From positions 806,001-870,000 of the forward strand of contig NZ_AP024901.1 in NCBI RefSeq assembly GCF_024347075.1: a stretch of 64,000 nt of DNA. The letters are read 5' to 3'. Both the position numbers and the translations under genes were made by a program. This stretch comes from Vibrio rarus (GTDB lineage Bacteria > Pseudomonadota > Gammaproteobacteria > Enterobacterales > Vibrionaceae). Positions 1 through 8,184 of this stretch are shown here, piece by piece. The notes under the pieces were generated by a model. That model did no database searches. It was not told the DNA's origin and saw only the letters and a list, made by a program, of their open reading frames with translations. The stretch's first letter is position 1, and each line of letters begins with the position of its first letter.

Positions 1-227
1 TGATCATGAACGATAAAACCATACTCTTGGCCGGCGCGAACACCAGCGACATAGATGTGCTTAATGCCAGCGTAGCTTTGCGTGAGCGGGTAGGTGTCGA
101 ACTCGGTGTTGGAGTTAAACACAACCAAAGAGATCACTTTACAGCTAGGAGCATGAATAGAAAAATTGCATCCACTTTCATCTAATTCAGCGCCGAGTGG
201 ATAGGGGCGCGATTTATTGCTATTCAT
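1..227 (-). CDS. glgX: Glycogen debranching enzyme GlgX-like, N-terminal fragment (cut by window edge)
   Basis: Only the first 75 codons are inside the window; the gene continues past base 1. The translation begins MNSNKSRPYPLGAEL and continues with a pattern of the type CNFSIHAPS, then LVVFNS, then AGQEYGFIVH. That is the N-terminal early-set (CBM48-like) beta-sandwich found at the start of GlgX and isoamylase enzymes, which hydrolyse alpha-1,6 branches of glycogen or maltodextrin. The ATG complement lies at 225-227. It is divergent from the maltoporin gene, which fits a maltodextrin/glycogen locus. Family is fairly clear; GlgX versus another isoamylase-type enzyme cannot be settled from the fragment. 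Confidence 0.7.
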   Translation of the reverse strand, partial: MNSNKSRPYPLGAELDESGCNFSIHAPSCKVISLVVFNSNTEFDTYPLTQSYAGIKHIYVAGVRAGQEYGFIVHD

Positions 228-834
228 TCTTTGTTTAAGTCTTTGTTTATTTTGTGAATGGTTTGAGTATTAAGTTAAAAGGTTTCGCTTGTTAACGCAA
301 TAGAGACTATGTGTGCCTAGAAAAAATCTGTGGGTGTCCAGATAAAATACTATGCGTGTCTAGAGCTTAGCAGGGCTTTGTCTTTTTATGCTCAACCTAT
401 GTCATAGGGAATATAAAGGGATTACTTGCGCAAATATATCAATTGAGGGGTGAATATCCGTCACTGGCTTAGAATTTTCAATGGATGGGACTTCCATCAC
501 GAAACTGGTTTTTTTACAAAAATTCGTCGCAAATCCGGGGAACTTTCAAATAGAGACCTAGATCCTATATTGCTTCTCCCTCAGTGTGATCCTTATCGTC
601 AGTCACTGAATATCTCCTCCCTAATAGTGTGACTGGTTAGACAAGTAGCACTTTCTACGCCCTTCTCAGCCTACTCTCCCTCCCCCGTCATTTTGCATAG
701 GGAGGAGGACAACGACACCGTTCAATCCTTCTATTATCAGTGTTAGTCGAATGCAAGCAGTCTTCGCACTGAACATTCTTTGGATAATTAAGAATGTAAA
801 AAAATAAAAATAATCGTTTCGGGAGTTAACGAGA
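228..834. promoter_or_regulatory. Divergent glgX/lamB intergenic region with MalT-type boxes
   Basis: This 607-bp gap separates the divergent debranching-enzyme and maltoporin genes. Three matches to the MalT half-box GGGGAKGAGG are visible: 613-622 on the minus strand (AGGGAGGAGA), 676-685 on the minus strand (8 of 10), and 699-708 on the plus strand (AGGGAGGAGG, 9 of 10). A TATTAT -10-like hexamer lies at 732-737, so the last box would be centred near -40 of a start around 744, the position expected for a MalT-activated promoter. Further upstream, three related decamers at 311, 332 and 354 are spaced 21-22 bp apart. A 60-codon reading frame at 450-632 has no supporting signal and is not called. 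Confidence 0.55.
699..737 (+). promoter_or_regulatory. Probable MalT-dependent lamB promoter
   Basis: The decamer AGGGAGGAGG at 699-708 differs from the MalT consensus at one position, and TATTAT at 732-737 is a fair -10 hexamer. No good -35 hexamer is present, as is usual when MalT replaces it. The predicted 5' leader is about 90 nt to the lamB ATG at 835. The spacing is seen in the sequence; MalT binding is inferred from the family rule. Confidence 0.5.
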
Positions 835-2043
835 ATGAAAAAGGTAAACCTACTAACAGCTGCAGTCTCTGCTGCCCTACTTTCAACTTCAGCTTTGGCT
901 GTAGATTTCAATGGTTATATGCGTGCTGGCACTGGTATCAGTGGTAGTGATGGTGGCGACGTCTCCTTCATGAAAAATGGTGTGGGTCGTCTTGGTAATG
1001 AAAATGACAACTACTCTGAGTTTGGATTTGCTCAAGACCTGAAAACCGGTGAACAAACTTGGCGTCTTGAGTCAATGATCGCCTCTGGTGCTAATGGTGC
1101 AAATGGTTGGGAAGATGGTGACTTTAACGTTGCTCAGTTTGCTGTCAAAGCAAAAGGTGTGCTGGCATTTGACCGTGATGCAACCCTTTGGGCTGGTAAA
1201 ACGTATTACCAACGTAAAGACATCCACATCACTGACTTTTACTTCTTAAATACCTCTGGTACTGGTGGTGGTATTGAAAATATCTCTTTAGGTAACCAAA
1301 AACTTTCATTAGCTCTTATTCAAGATGGAGAAGACAGCAATGGAGCCGGTTATATTGCTGATGCGCGTTTAGCTAACATTGGTCTATGGTCTGATGCGAC
1401 GTTAGAAGTTGCTCTTGCTTATAACTTCTCCACAGAAAATGAAAATGGTAAGTACGACGGTGATAACGGTCTACTTGCTACTGGTATTATTCACCAAAAC
1501 ATGAGTAATGGCTTTAACCAAACGGTTGTTCAGGTTGGTACTGCAGGTTATGGCGTACAAATGGCGAACCTATGGGGTGCTGGTACTTATTATGACCGTT
1601 CAGGCAATCAAAACGATGGCCTTGGTTACCGTATCCTTAACTGGGGTGTAATGAACTTTGGCGATTCTTGGGAAATGGGTCACCAATTGGCCTACCTTGC
1701 CGGTTCTGACTTAGGATCGAATAAACACGATTCAAGCCAATACTCGGTGGTTGTTCGTCCAATGTATAAGTGGAATGACACTATGCGTACCGTGTTTGAA
1801 GCGGGATATAATGCCGGTGAGGTGGACGACGTAGACTTTGGCGGTGCTAAGTTAACGATTGCTCAAGCATGGGCAATGGGTGATAGCTTCTGGGCGCGAC
1901 CTGAAATTCGTGTATATGGTAGCTACCTGATGGATCTTGAAAATGACAGCTTTGGTGAAGTTACCGATGGCAACGGCAATATCACAGGGGCAGGCTCTGA
2001 CAATGATTTTGTTGTGGGCATCCAAGTAGAAGCTTGGTGGTAA
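835..2043 (+). CDS. lamB: Maltoporin LamB
   Basis: A 402-residue outer-membrane porin that passes maltose and maltodextrins into the periplasm. A signal peptide (about residues 1-22, ending STSALA) precedes the mature start VDFNGYMRAGTGIS, the first strand typical of LamB. The rest is beta-barrel sequence rich in alternating aromatic residues and Gly/Asn/Asp loops, ending in an aromatic C-terminus (VEAWW), the assembly signal of trimeric porins. Length is close to the roughly 420 residues usual for LamB. The ATG has GGGAG about 10 nt upstream. malM follows after a strong terminator, and probable MalT boxes lie upstream, so maltose induction is expected. Confidence 0.95.
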   Translation: MKKVNLLTAAVSAALLSTSALAVDFNGYMRAGTGISGSDGGDVSFMKNGVGRLGNENDNYSEFGFAQDLKTGEQTWRLESMIASGANGANGWEDGDFNVAQFAVKAKGVLAFDRDATLWAGKTYYQRKDIHITDFYFLNTSGTGGGIENISLGNQKLSLALIQDGEDSNGAGYIADARLANIGLWSDATLEVALAYNFSTENENGKYDGDNGLLATGIIHQNMSNGFNQTVVQVGTAGYGVQMANLWGAGTYYDRSGNQNDGLGYRILNWGVMNFGDSWEMGHQLAYLAGSDLGSNKHDSSQYSVVVRPMYKWNDTMRTVFEAGYNAGEVDDVDFGGAKLTIAQAWAMGDSFWARPEIRVYGSYLMDLENDSFGEVTDGNGNITGAGSDNDFVVGIQVEAWW

Positions 2044-2078
2044 TACAACACACTTAGTGTAAGTTAGGTTTATTCAAT

Positions 2079-2105
2079 AGCCGACCTAGGGTCGGCTGTT
2101 TTTTT
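2079..2105 (+). terminator. Rho-independent terminator after lamB
   Basis: An 8-bp perfect stem AGCCGACC/GGTCGGCT (2079-2086 with 2090-2097) with a 3-nt loop is followed by a T run at 2099-2105. It lies 36 bp past the lamB stop, so malM probably relies on readthrough or on its own promoter in the remaining 100 bp. Confidence 0.85.
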
Positions 2106-2204
2106 AAGGGCTTTACGTCATTTGTATTTGTTATAAACATGGTTTTGTTATAAATATGCAATTGGATGCGAGAGCGATTAAAAAAATAACTAAGGAAACC
2201 CCCC

Positions 2205-3023
2205 ATGAAAGTACCAGCCTTATTTTTGAGTTGTTGTGTGGCTCTAGGTGGTTGTGCTACCCAACAAACAATTCATCAAGTTGGGACGCAGGCCGTCGCC
2301 ACATCAATCACCTCGCTTAATAAGTCATCTTTAAAGCTTGATACTCAAGCTATGGTGACCATTGATGACAATACTCAAGTGTTGAGTAATAGCGTCATTG
2401 ATAGCCCAGTCGTCGCCCTGGACGTTCCCGCAAATCGTGGACCGTTAGATATTTCTGTGACCAGTAATATGGTGGATAAGGCATTTTTCTCGCCAGAAAT
2501 GCTGTTGGTGAGCGAAGAAGGTGAAGTGATCGAGCGATATGATGCTTCAATCTTTGAATATCAAAGACCACGTTTAGCTTGGGGAGATCGTTTGGTTGCC
2601 GAGGTGAGATTTACTCCGCCTGTGAATCAACAATCCGTCACTCTACTCATTTATACAACAGCGGCAGAGTTAGCTAAAACCACTGACCGTGTTGATCCCT
2701 ATCGCGCTATGGTTGAGGGGCAGGGCGGGCATATGCCTGAGCTAAAAGATATCCCTACAGCGCATGTGACAAGCGGTAAGTTGGTGGTGGAAGTATCAGG
2801 AGTCAGTGCGGTTAGCGCCAGTGTTGAACCATCAGATGCACAAAACCCGTCGCTGCACAGTAGCGTCGAACAATCGACACAAGACTATTATCACAAGGCC
2901 ATTCGTCAAGCAGTGCAAGACAACAATATTCCTAAAGCTTTGGCTTTAGTGGATGAAGGTAAAGGGCTCAATGTGCCGGGGGTACAGCAAGTTTATATTG
3001 AGGCGATACAAGCGCAGCAATAG
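2205..3023 (+). CDS. malM: Maltose operon periplasmic protein MalM
   Basis: A 272-residue envelope protein of the MalM family, which is encoded next to lamB in enterobacteria and vibrios; its biochemical role is not firmly known. The N-terminus has a short hydrophobic signal with a lipobox-like ALGGCAT, so it may be lipid-anchored. The first half is a beta-rich domain with the conserved stretch VVALDVPANRGPLDISV; a Ser/Gln-rich linker and a short helical C-terminal segment (about 228-272) follow. AAGGAAA lies upstream of the ATG. The neighbourhood supports the name more strongly than the sequence alone. Confidence 0.85.
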   Translation: MKVPALFLSCCVALGGCATQQTIHQVGTQAVATSITSLNKSSLKLDTQAMVTIDDNTQVLSNSVIDSPVVALDVPANRGPLDISVTSNMVDKAFFSPEMLLVSEEGEVIERYDASIFEYQRPRLAWGDRLVAEVRFTPPVNQQSVTLLIYTTAAELAKTTDRVDPYRAMVEGQGGHMPELKDIPTAHVTSGKLVVEVSGVSAVSASVEPSDAQNPSLHSSVEQSTQDYYHKAIRQAVQDNNIPKALALVDEGKGLNVPGVQQVYIEAIQAQQ

Positions 3024-3082
3024 CCATAAACCTAGCTGCGTTTTAATCAGCTAAACCCAATACGTGGTGTATTTGTCCTATT

Positions 3083-3119
3083 AACCAGAGAAGGTATTCC
3101 CTTATCTCTGGTTTTTTTT
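3083..3119 (+). terminator. Rho-independent terminator after malM
   Basis: A 9-bp stem AACCAGAGA/TCTCTGGTT (3083-3091 with 3105-3113) is followed by an uninterrupted T run to 3119. It ends the lamB-malM unit. Confidence 0.85.
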
Positions 3120-3200
3120 GTCTTGGAAATAGCGTTTGAACAGAGAAAAGCTCTGCTTGCACTATAATTAGATGATATTTGGGTCGCAGACATGGATTTG

Positions 3201-3291
3201 TAACCATCAAAATAAGAATACTTTCAGCCAATAGCGCCGTAAAAATACGGGATAACCCGCTAGCCTGAACCGTTAATTATTATGATGGTTA
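3201..3291 (+). promoter_or_regulatory. Possible structured leader upstream of the 3334 gene
   Basis: A perfect 9-bp inverted repeat, TAACCATCA at 3201-3209 and TGATGGTTA at 3283-3291, encloses 73 nt. Inside it lie two smaller hairpin-capable segments, CCGT/ACGG (about 3237-3250) and CGGG/CCCG (about 3248-3260), which overlap and so could be alternatives. A TATAAT hexamer at 3163-3168 could start the transcript upstream. I recognise no riboswitch class; this is a structural observation only. Confidence 0.3.
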
Positions 3292-3333
3292 TTGTGTCAG
3301 GTAGGCTTAATTTTTGTGGGATGGGAGCACTGT

Positions 3334-3975
3334 ATGGACACAGTCACTGAGATAATTACTACCCTTGCTATGATCGTGCTGTTTATGGTGGTTTTTTTTG
3401 GCATAGCAAAGTGGTTTTCTAGGCGTTCGAGGCGGGCTGAACAAAAAAGGGTAGAAGCGCAAAAACAATCTCGTATTGAAGAGGCGGAGAGGGTAAGGCG
3501 TCATAAAGAAAGAGTGGCGTTTGCCGAAAATGGCCATCTTGCTACTCAATTAGAGCTCGGTAAAGAAAAAGAGCGTAAGCACTCAAAAGAGGCGGTTTAT
3601 TGGTATGAGAAAGCTGCGCTACAAGAGAGTCGAGAGGGGATAGAAGGGATCATCCGTGTGTGTGATACATCAGCACAGGATGTCGTCTCTCAAGATAAGT
3701 ATCAATATTGGAAAAACGCGTTAGATGCCCTTAATGGAGATGAACAAGCGGAATACGAACAAGGCATAGCGTTATTTGAAGGTTTTGGTGTTAGAAGTAA
3801 TATGGATAGAGGCTTGCAATTAATTGAACACGCAGCCAATCGACGTTGCTTGAGAGCGCAGATGTTTTTGGTGAATTGGTATCAGTCACCAGAAAATCCA
3901 TTAGCCGATGAGCAAAAAGCCCAAATGTGGAAAGGGCGGATGGATGATCCTGCCGATCACGATGCTGATTCGTGA
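3334..3975 (+). CDS. Membrane-anchored Sel1/TPR-like protein of unknown function
   Basis: A 213-residue protein with one N-terminal transmembrane helix (about residues 3-26) followed by a strongly basic, Arg/Lys/Glu-rich helical stretch (about 28-60) that looks like a coiled coil. The C-terminal half has Sel1-like helical repeats: LATQLELGKEKERKHSKEAVYWYEKAA and a second repeat with YEQGIALFEGFGV then GLQLIEHAA. Such repeats usually mediate protein contacts on the cytoplasmic side. The start at 3334 is preferred over an upstream in-frame codon at 3292 because GGGAG sits 8 nt before this ATG. No function can be assigned. Confidence 0.75.
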   Translation: MDTVTEIITTLAMIVLFMVVFFGIAKWFSRRSRRAEQKRVEAQKQSRIEEAERVRRHKERVAFAENGHLATQLELGKEKERKHSKEAVYWYEKAALQESREGIEGIIRVCDTSAQDVVSQDKYQYWKNALDALNGDEQAEYEQGIALFEGFGVRSNMDRGLQLIEHAANRRCLRAQMFLVNWYQSPENPLADEQKAQMWKGRMDDPADHDADS

Positions 3976-4143
3976 GTAATATTGGCTGTCTGGATGGGAA
4001 ACTCGGTGTGGTGAAGTGTATTTTTGCATTACTGGCGTTCAGTTTTAGCAGCTTTGTTATGCCGCAAGTGAGGCACTAGCGCCTCTTACGAGGGCAAGAA
4101 GCCTTTGTTACCAAAGGCCTCTTGAAATCGTCATTAGACGACA

Positions 4144-6210
4144 TTAAGGATAACGCACTTCATCGAGATAGCGTAAATAGGCGTTTCTTAGGCGTAGCGG
4201 ATTATGGGTAAAATAGTTTGGATTGAGCCGAGCTCTATCAAAGTATTGCCTATCAAGATTGTGATAATTATTGGCGTCTTGTCCAAGCCCAGTGTTGAGT
4301 TGATTATGAGTTTCACCGACACGAGTTTGTACGCTAAAGTTCCACTCACTTGCTCCTCGCACAGTGAAGTAATCCGGTTTCATGCCGCGCCAAAAGGTGA
4401 GCGGAATGGCGATATTGAGAGTAACAAATTGCTCTTTTTCACTGTTGAGATAAGACGCATCCAGACGAGTGTCTCCTAACCAGTGGCTAGAGGTGGCTTT
4501 GACCCCTTGATCTCCGCCCCAAAACTCTCCTCCTTGCACTTGCATTTGCCAGTTCCACTGCGCCATAGAGAAACGATAATGGGCTAGCAATGGTGTGCGC
4601 GCTTCACTTTCTGTACGATTGTCACTTTCAAAATAGCCTGCTTCAAAACCTAGGTTATGCATACCTTGAGCACTGTACCATTGTGTCTCATTTTGCGCGC
4701 CGTAATAATCACTGCGAATAACACCAAAGCTAAATTGAGTCATCATATCTGCAGGCAAACGAAAAGCCTGATGAAGCAATGCGCGGTCTATTTCGTTTTG
4801 CAGTGCACTACTTTGATAGTAGCCATCGTCATAGTCATCACTGTTGGCGATGGGCAAAATATGGCGTACATCGATAGCCGCGCCTTTCCATAATGGAGTG
4901 TAGAGGTTACTACCGAGTCCAATGGAGTAATCAAAAAATCCATACTCAGTGGCGACTGCGTAATTCATTACGGGTGTAAAAGTTAGCTCACTATAAGCAA
5001 AGCCATCATTGCTGGTTTGATAGTGCCAATGGGGCTGTTCTAGCTTAGCGGTAAGGGATTGGTTAGAGAACTCAAGGTGTTGGCATTCAATGCCTGTTTT
5101 TAGAAAATCACGATAACATTGCAGTTCGGTATTAATTGCCAGCATGGGCAATTTATTGTGCAGTAAAATCAGTTGCAGTTTTTGCGCGTGGCGGTTGCCC
5201 CGAGGCAAGTCAGCAAAGATCCCTTCACCTGAGTGGGCCGCGATGATTCCTAAGGCGACCCCTACGCCATCGATGTCATTGTGCTGATAACGTTTATTTT
5301 CTAAGGCGATGACGAGCGTATCTAGATTGGAACCCACACGGATATTCACAAACCCTTCCTGCTCAAGTTGACCAATAAGCTGCGTCATACTGTTGCTGTC
5401 AGCGTTAGCAAGCTCACTGTTTATTTGAGTTTGTGTATCTGGTTTGATTTGTGAGTATTTTTTGCGAGTAAATGTTTCGCCAAAAAAGGGCACCGAAGCG
5501 CTGACTGCCCATAAGGTTTGATCTTGGTTATCGTGCCCTGAGTAAAGTTGATATTGGGCGGCAAATTGTGCGCCATAAGGGAGCGCATCTTGTGGGGTCA
5601 TGACACGTAGCGCAGCATTGAATTGTTGCGCGTCATATTCCCCTGCAAGCTGAACAAAATCAAAGGGTTGCCATTCGGCGCCGGCAAAGGGACCATCCAA
5701 TACCCCAAGGCTTAGATCGGATTTACCATAACCGGCACTTAAGCGTAAGCTCAAGGCATCTACTTGGGTATCCGCTACCACAAAGTAGGCATCGAAATTA
5801 CTGGCGGCACCGCCAATATCTTGTGCGCCAAAGGCGAGGTTAAAACCGGTAATATCCTGTAAATAGGGAAGCTGAAACTTGGCAGTGGCGGAGAGGTCGC
5901 GTATCCCACAACCTTCGGTATAGCAATTGGATTGGTATTCTTGAGTAACAATTCGCCCCCCTACTTCAAGGTGCGGAAAGACTCCCGCATTAACATACCA
6001 AGAATCCAACTCAGAAATACGACCACGGTAGGGCACACCTTGACCAAATGAAGCACTCCCTTTACCTGTGGCAAGAGTTTGTGCGTTAGGAGTGAAAATT
6101 AATCCGCTAAAGCCTTGTTGGGAAGGCAAAACATCCACCTGAGCGAGGGCGGGATAACTGAGTGTGCTAAGCAGACAAAAAACAACAGTGCGCAAAGGCG
6201 TATTGTGCAT
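4144..6210 (-). CDS. YjbH-like outer-membrane protein (DUF940 family)
   Basis: A 688-residue exported protein. A signal peptide (about residues 1-23, ending PALA) precedes VLPSQQGFSGLIFTPNAQTLATGKGSASFGQ, the start typical of YjbH/DUF940 outer-membrane proteins linked to exopolysaccharide secretion. The length matches the family (around 700). Beta-strand-like alternation runs throughout, with an internal segment (about 270-350) resembling a periplasmic alpha/beta domain (QLIGQLEQEGFVNIRVG). In enterobacteria YjbH is encoded with YjbE, YjbF and YjbG; none of these is recognisable nearby. The lipoprotein and small barrel genes upstream on the same strand may belong with it, although a terminator lies between. 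Confidence 0.75.
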   Translation of the reverse strand: MHNTPLRTVVFCLLSTLSYPALAQVDVLPSQQGFSGLIFTPNAQTLATGKGSASFGQGVPYRGRISELDSWYVNAGVFPHLEVGGRIVTQEYQSNCYTEGCGIRDLSATAKFQLPYLQDITGFNLAFGAQDIGGAASNFDAYFVVADTQVDALSLRLSAGYGKSDLSLGVLDGPFAGAEWQPFDFVQLAGEYDAQQFNAALRVMTPQDALPYGAQFAAQYQLYSGHDNQDQTLWAVSASVPFFGETFTRKKYSQIKPDTQTQINSELANADSNSMTQLIGQLEQEGFVNIRVGSNLDTLVIALENKRYQHNDIDGVGVALGIIAAHSGEGIFADLPRGNRHAQKLQLILLHNKLPMLAINTELQCYRDFLKTGIECQHLEFSNQSLTAKLEQPHWHYQTSNDGFAYSELTFTPVMNYAVATEYGFFDYSIGLGSNLYTPLWKGAAIDVRHILPIANSDDYDDGYYQSSALQNEIDRALLHQAFRLPADMMTQFSFGVIRSDYYGAQNETQWYSAQGMHNLGFEAGYFESDNRTESEARTPLLAHYRFSMAQWNWQMQVQGGEFWGGDQGVKATSSHWLGDTRLDASYLNSEKEQFVTLNIAIPLTFWRGMKPDYFTVRGASEWNFSVQTRVGETHNQLNTGLGQDANNYHNLDRQYFDRARLNPNYFTHNPLRLRNAYLRYLDEVRYP

Positions 6211-6265
6211 AGGAACATCCCTATCCTAAGGTACAAATGGGAGGGTAATAAGTACGGTGAAACCT

Positions 6266-6292
6266 GTAAAAACGCCTCCGTTAAGAGGCGTT
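6266..6292 (-). terminator. Rho-independent terminator after the lipoprotein gene
   Basis: Read on the minus strand, AACGCCTC (6285-6292) pairs with GAGGCGTT (6271-6278) across a 6-nt loop and is followed by a T run (complement of 6268-6272). It separates the lipoprotein gene from the YjbH-like gene. Confidence 0.8.
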
Positions 6293-6309
6293 GCTAAAGC
6301 AGGCTGAAC

Positions 6310-7203
6310 TTAGCCTGTTGTGCCGCCGCCACCGGTTGCTGGTGGTAATTCCTCTGGCTCTTCAGGTGGGAGTTCTTCACCTGGTACGAGTGCATCATCA
6401 GGTATTTCTGCATCTCCAGGTTCCGTATTCACAACATCGTCAAAGTTAGTGTCGTCCTTCAACTCTTCAGAGACATCAACATAGGTTGGGTTGCCATCTT
6501 CGTTGACCGGAAAGTTGGGGTCAGCGGCTAACGTTGTGGCCAATGTTTTTGTCACGTTAGTGAGGTCAGAAGAATCTTTGTCGGGCTGTGCGATAAGCGC
6601 ATCAGATAGGATAATTGTTGAAGCTTGTACGTTGGCTGAGGTTTGCTCATCCATGCTGGCTAGGGCTGTACTCGGGTCGCTGAGTAATTGGGATTTTTGC
6701 GTATCGGTTAAGTCTGTACCTGCAGGAAAGCTCTCTTCAAATACGGAGTCAATAATCTCATCTAACTCGGTATCTGGCTGTTCTTGCAAGCGTTTAGCAA
6801 TTAGCGTGGTAAATGGGGTACCTGCAATAGGCTCTCCGGCAACGATGAGCGATCCAGGCACAGAGTATGCCACGTTAGGCATGGGTTTGCTGTTGCTTTC
6901 ATCAATGGCTTCTTTACTACCAAAGTTAGGATCTTCTCTAAACGAGAAATCACACTGGGTAGGGTCTTCATCAAACAGAGGGAAGTTACCTTCACCAATG
7001 AGAATTTTACCCTCACCACCCGTTTCACCAATAAACACCTCAGGCTCACTGCCACACGTCATAAAGGTATCTAAATAGCGTACAGCACCGTCAAATGCTT
7101 GTACTGTGGTGTAACTTTCAGCCTCAACACTATTGTTGTTGTCACTGCCACATGCCACTAAAAGGGCACTACTGACAGCTAATGCGATTACTTTATATTT
7201 CAC
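6310..7203 (-). CDS. Putative lipoprotein, function unknown
   Basis: About 297 residues. The N-terminus MKYKVIALAVSSALLVACGSD is a clear lipoprotein signal with lipobox LVAC, so the mature protein should be lipid-anchored with an Asn/Asp-rich spacer. The central part is acidic with no motif I recognise; two cysteine pairs could form disulfides. The C-terminal 50 residues are a low-complexity Pro/Glu/Gly tail (PPEEPEELPP, then Gly-Gly-Gly-Gly). An ATG two codons upstream (7209) directly abuts AGGAGG, too close to be used, whereas the GTG at 7203 is 6 nt away; I therefore prefer the GTG. It lies 73 bp after the small barrel gene and is probably cotranscribed with it. Confidence 0.65.
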   Translation of the reverse strand: MKYKVIALAVSSALLVACGSDNNNSVEAESYTTVQAFDGAVRYLDTFMTCGSEPEVFIGETGGEGKILIGEGNFPLFDEDPTQCDFSFREDPNFGSKEAIDESNSKPMPNVAYSVPGSLIVAGEPIAGTPFTTLIAKRLQEQPDTELDEIIDSVFEESFPAGTDLTDTQKSQLLSDPSTALASMDEQTSANVQASTIILSDALIAQPDKDSSDLTNVTKTLATTLAADPNFPVNEDGNPTYVDVSEELKDDTNFDDVVNTEPGDAEIPDDALVPGEELPPEEPEELPPATGGGGTTG

Positions 7204-7276
7204 AGTCATCCTCCTGTGTGAAATAAGCGCTATCCATCCATTTTGGACAGCAAATTAAAATCAGGTTGTGTTGTTT

Positions 7277-7834
7277 TTAGCGCCAGTGGTAGATTGCCGC
7301 AATACCAAAATAGCTGATATCAGGGCCACCAATGTCGTTGTACCATGTATAGTCTAGTGCGCCAGACCAGTTTTTGTTGAATTCGTAAGCAAGTCCTGCT
7401 CCTAAATGAGGGGTCCATCCATTATCATTTGAATAAACACCTGAGCCATTGGCATTCCAGTCATACCATTGCGTGCCTAATTTGCCATAGATAGCCAGTT
7501 GCGGAGCCACATCGTAGGAAAATTTGGCGGTAAGATTGATGGTTTGCGCATCATAGCTACCGGAAACATTTTTTAAATCAGCTTCACCTAAGTTTTGGTA
7601 GCCGAACTCAAAAGCAAGCCATGGTAAAGTTTGTACGCCAGCAAACCCTCCCCAAGAAACATTTGAATCATCAATACCTGTTGCATTGGTCACGTCTGAG
7701 CCAAGACTGCCCCAACTGGTCATGCCTAAATTAATGCCACCATAAAAATGTGGCTCATGTGCATTGGTATCGGCGGCTATGGAGGCCGTTGATACTGCAA
7801 ACATGAGTGAAGCAGCTAAACTTATTTTTTTCAT
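7277..7834 (-). CDS. Small outer-membrane beta-barrel protein (OmpA/OmpX-like fold)
   Basis: A 185-residue protein with a signal peptide (about residues 1-21, ending SIAA) and an eight-strand-barrel pattern: HFYGGINLGMTSWG, then VSWGGFAGVQTLPWLAFEFGYQNLG, INLTAKFSYDV, AIYGKLGTQWYDW, PHLGAGLAYEF and a C-terminal strand ending YHWR. This is the transmembrane domain of OmpA-like surface proteins without a peptidoglycan-binding domain. The terminal Arg rather than Phe is a little unusual. The ATG is preceded by GAGAGGGAT. Role unknown; adhesion or envelope stability are common for the fold. Confidence 0.75.
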   Translation of the reverse strand: MKKISLAASLMFAVSTASIAADTNAHEPHFYGGINLGMTSWGSLGSDVTNATGIDDSNVSWGGFAGVQTLPWLAFEFGYQNLGEADLKNVSGSYDAQTINLTAKFSYDVAPQLAIYGKLGTQWYDWNANGSGVYSNDNGWTPHLGAGLAYEFNKNWSGALDYTWYNDIGGPDISYFGIAAIYHWR

Positions 7835-8184
7835 CGGCTGAAATCCCTCTCAGTAAATGTTACTTAGAATGGTTAGCTTGGCTGTATGTTTATACCAAGA
7901 ATAGTCTGTTTATCTTCCTAACCCATTGTTTAACAAAACGTTTGAATTGAGTAGACCTAAAGTGAAAAATGTTAATGAGTTGTTCGGTGGTGTGAGGTTA
8001 GTCATAATTTTATGCAAATGGAATACATAAGTTTTCATCTCTCGCTGTGATAAAGAGAGCTTATAGGAATGAATTGCGCAAGAATCGGGTTGAGCATTAA
8101 CCCGTGAGCATTCACACTTTACTCAAGCAATATTTTGCTCTCTTTTTTCAGCACAGAAGGCGTATTATTTTGACTTTAACCAGC

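Noticed and set aside
450-632. 60-codon frame upstream of lamB
   Set aside because: No ribosome-binding site and no recognisable protein features; it lies in a regulatory region.
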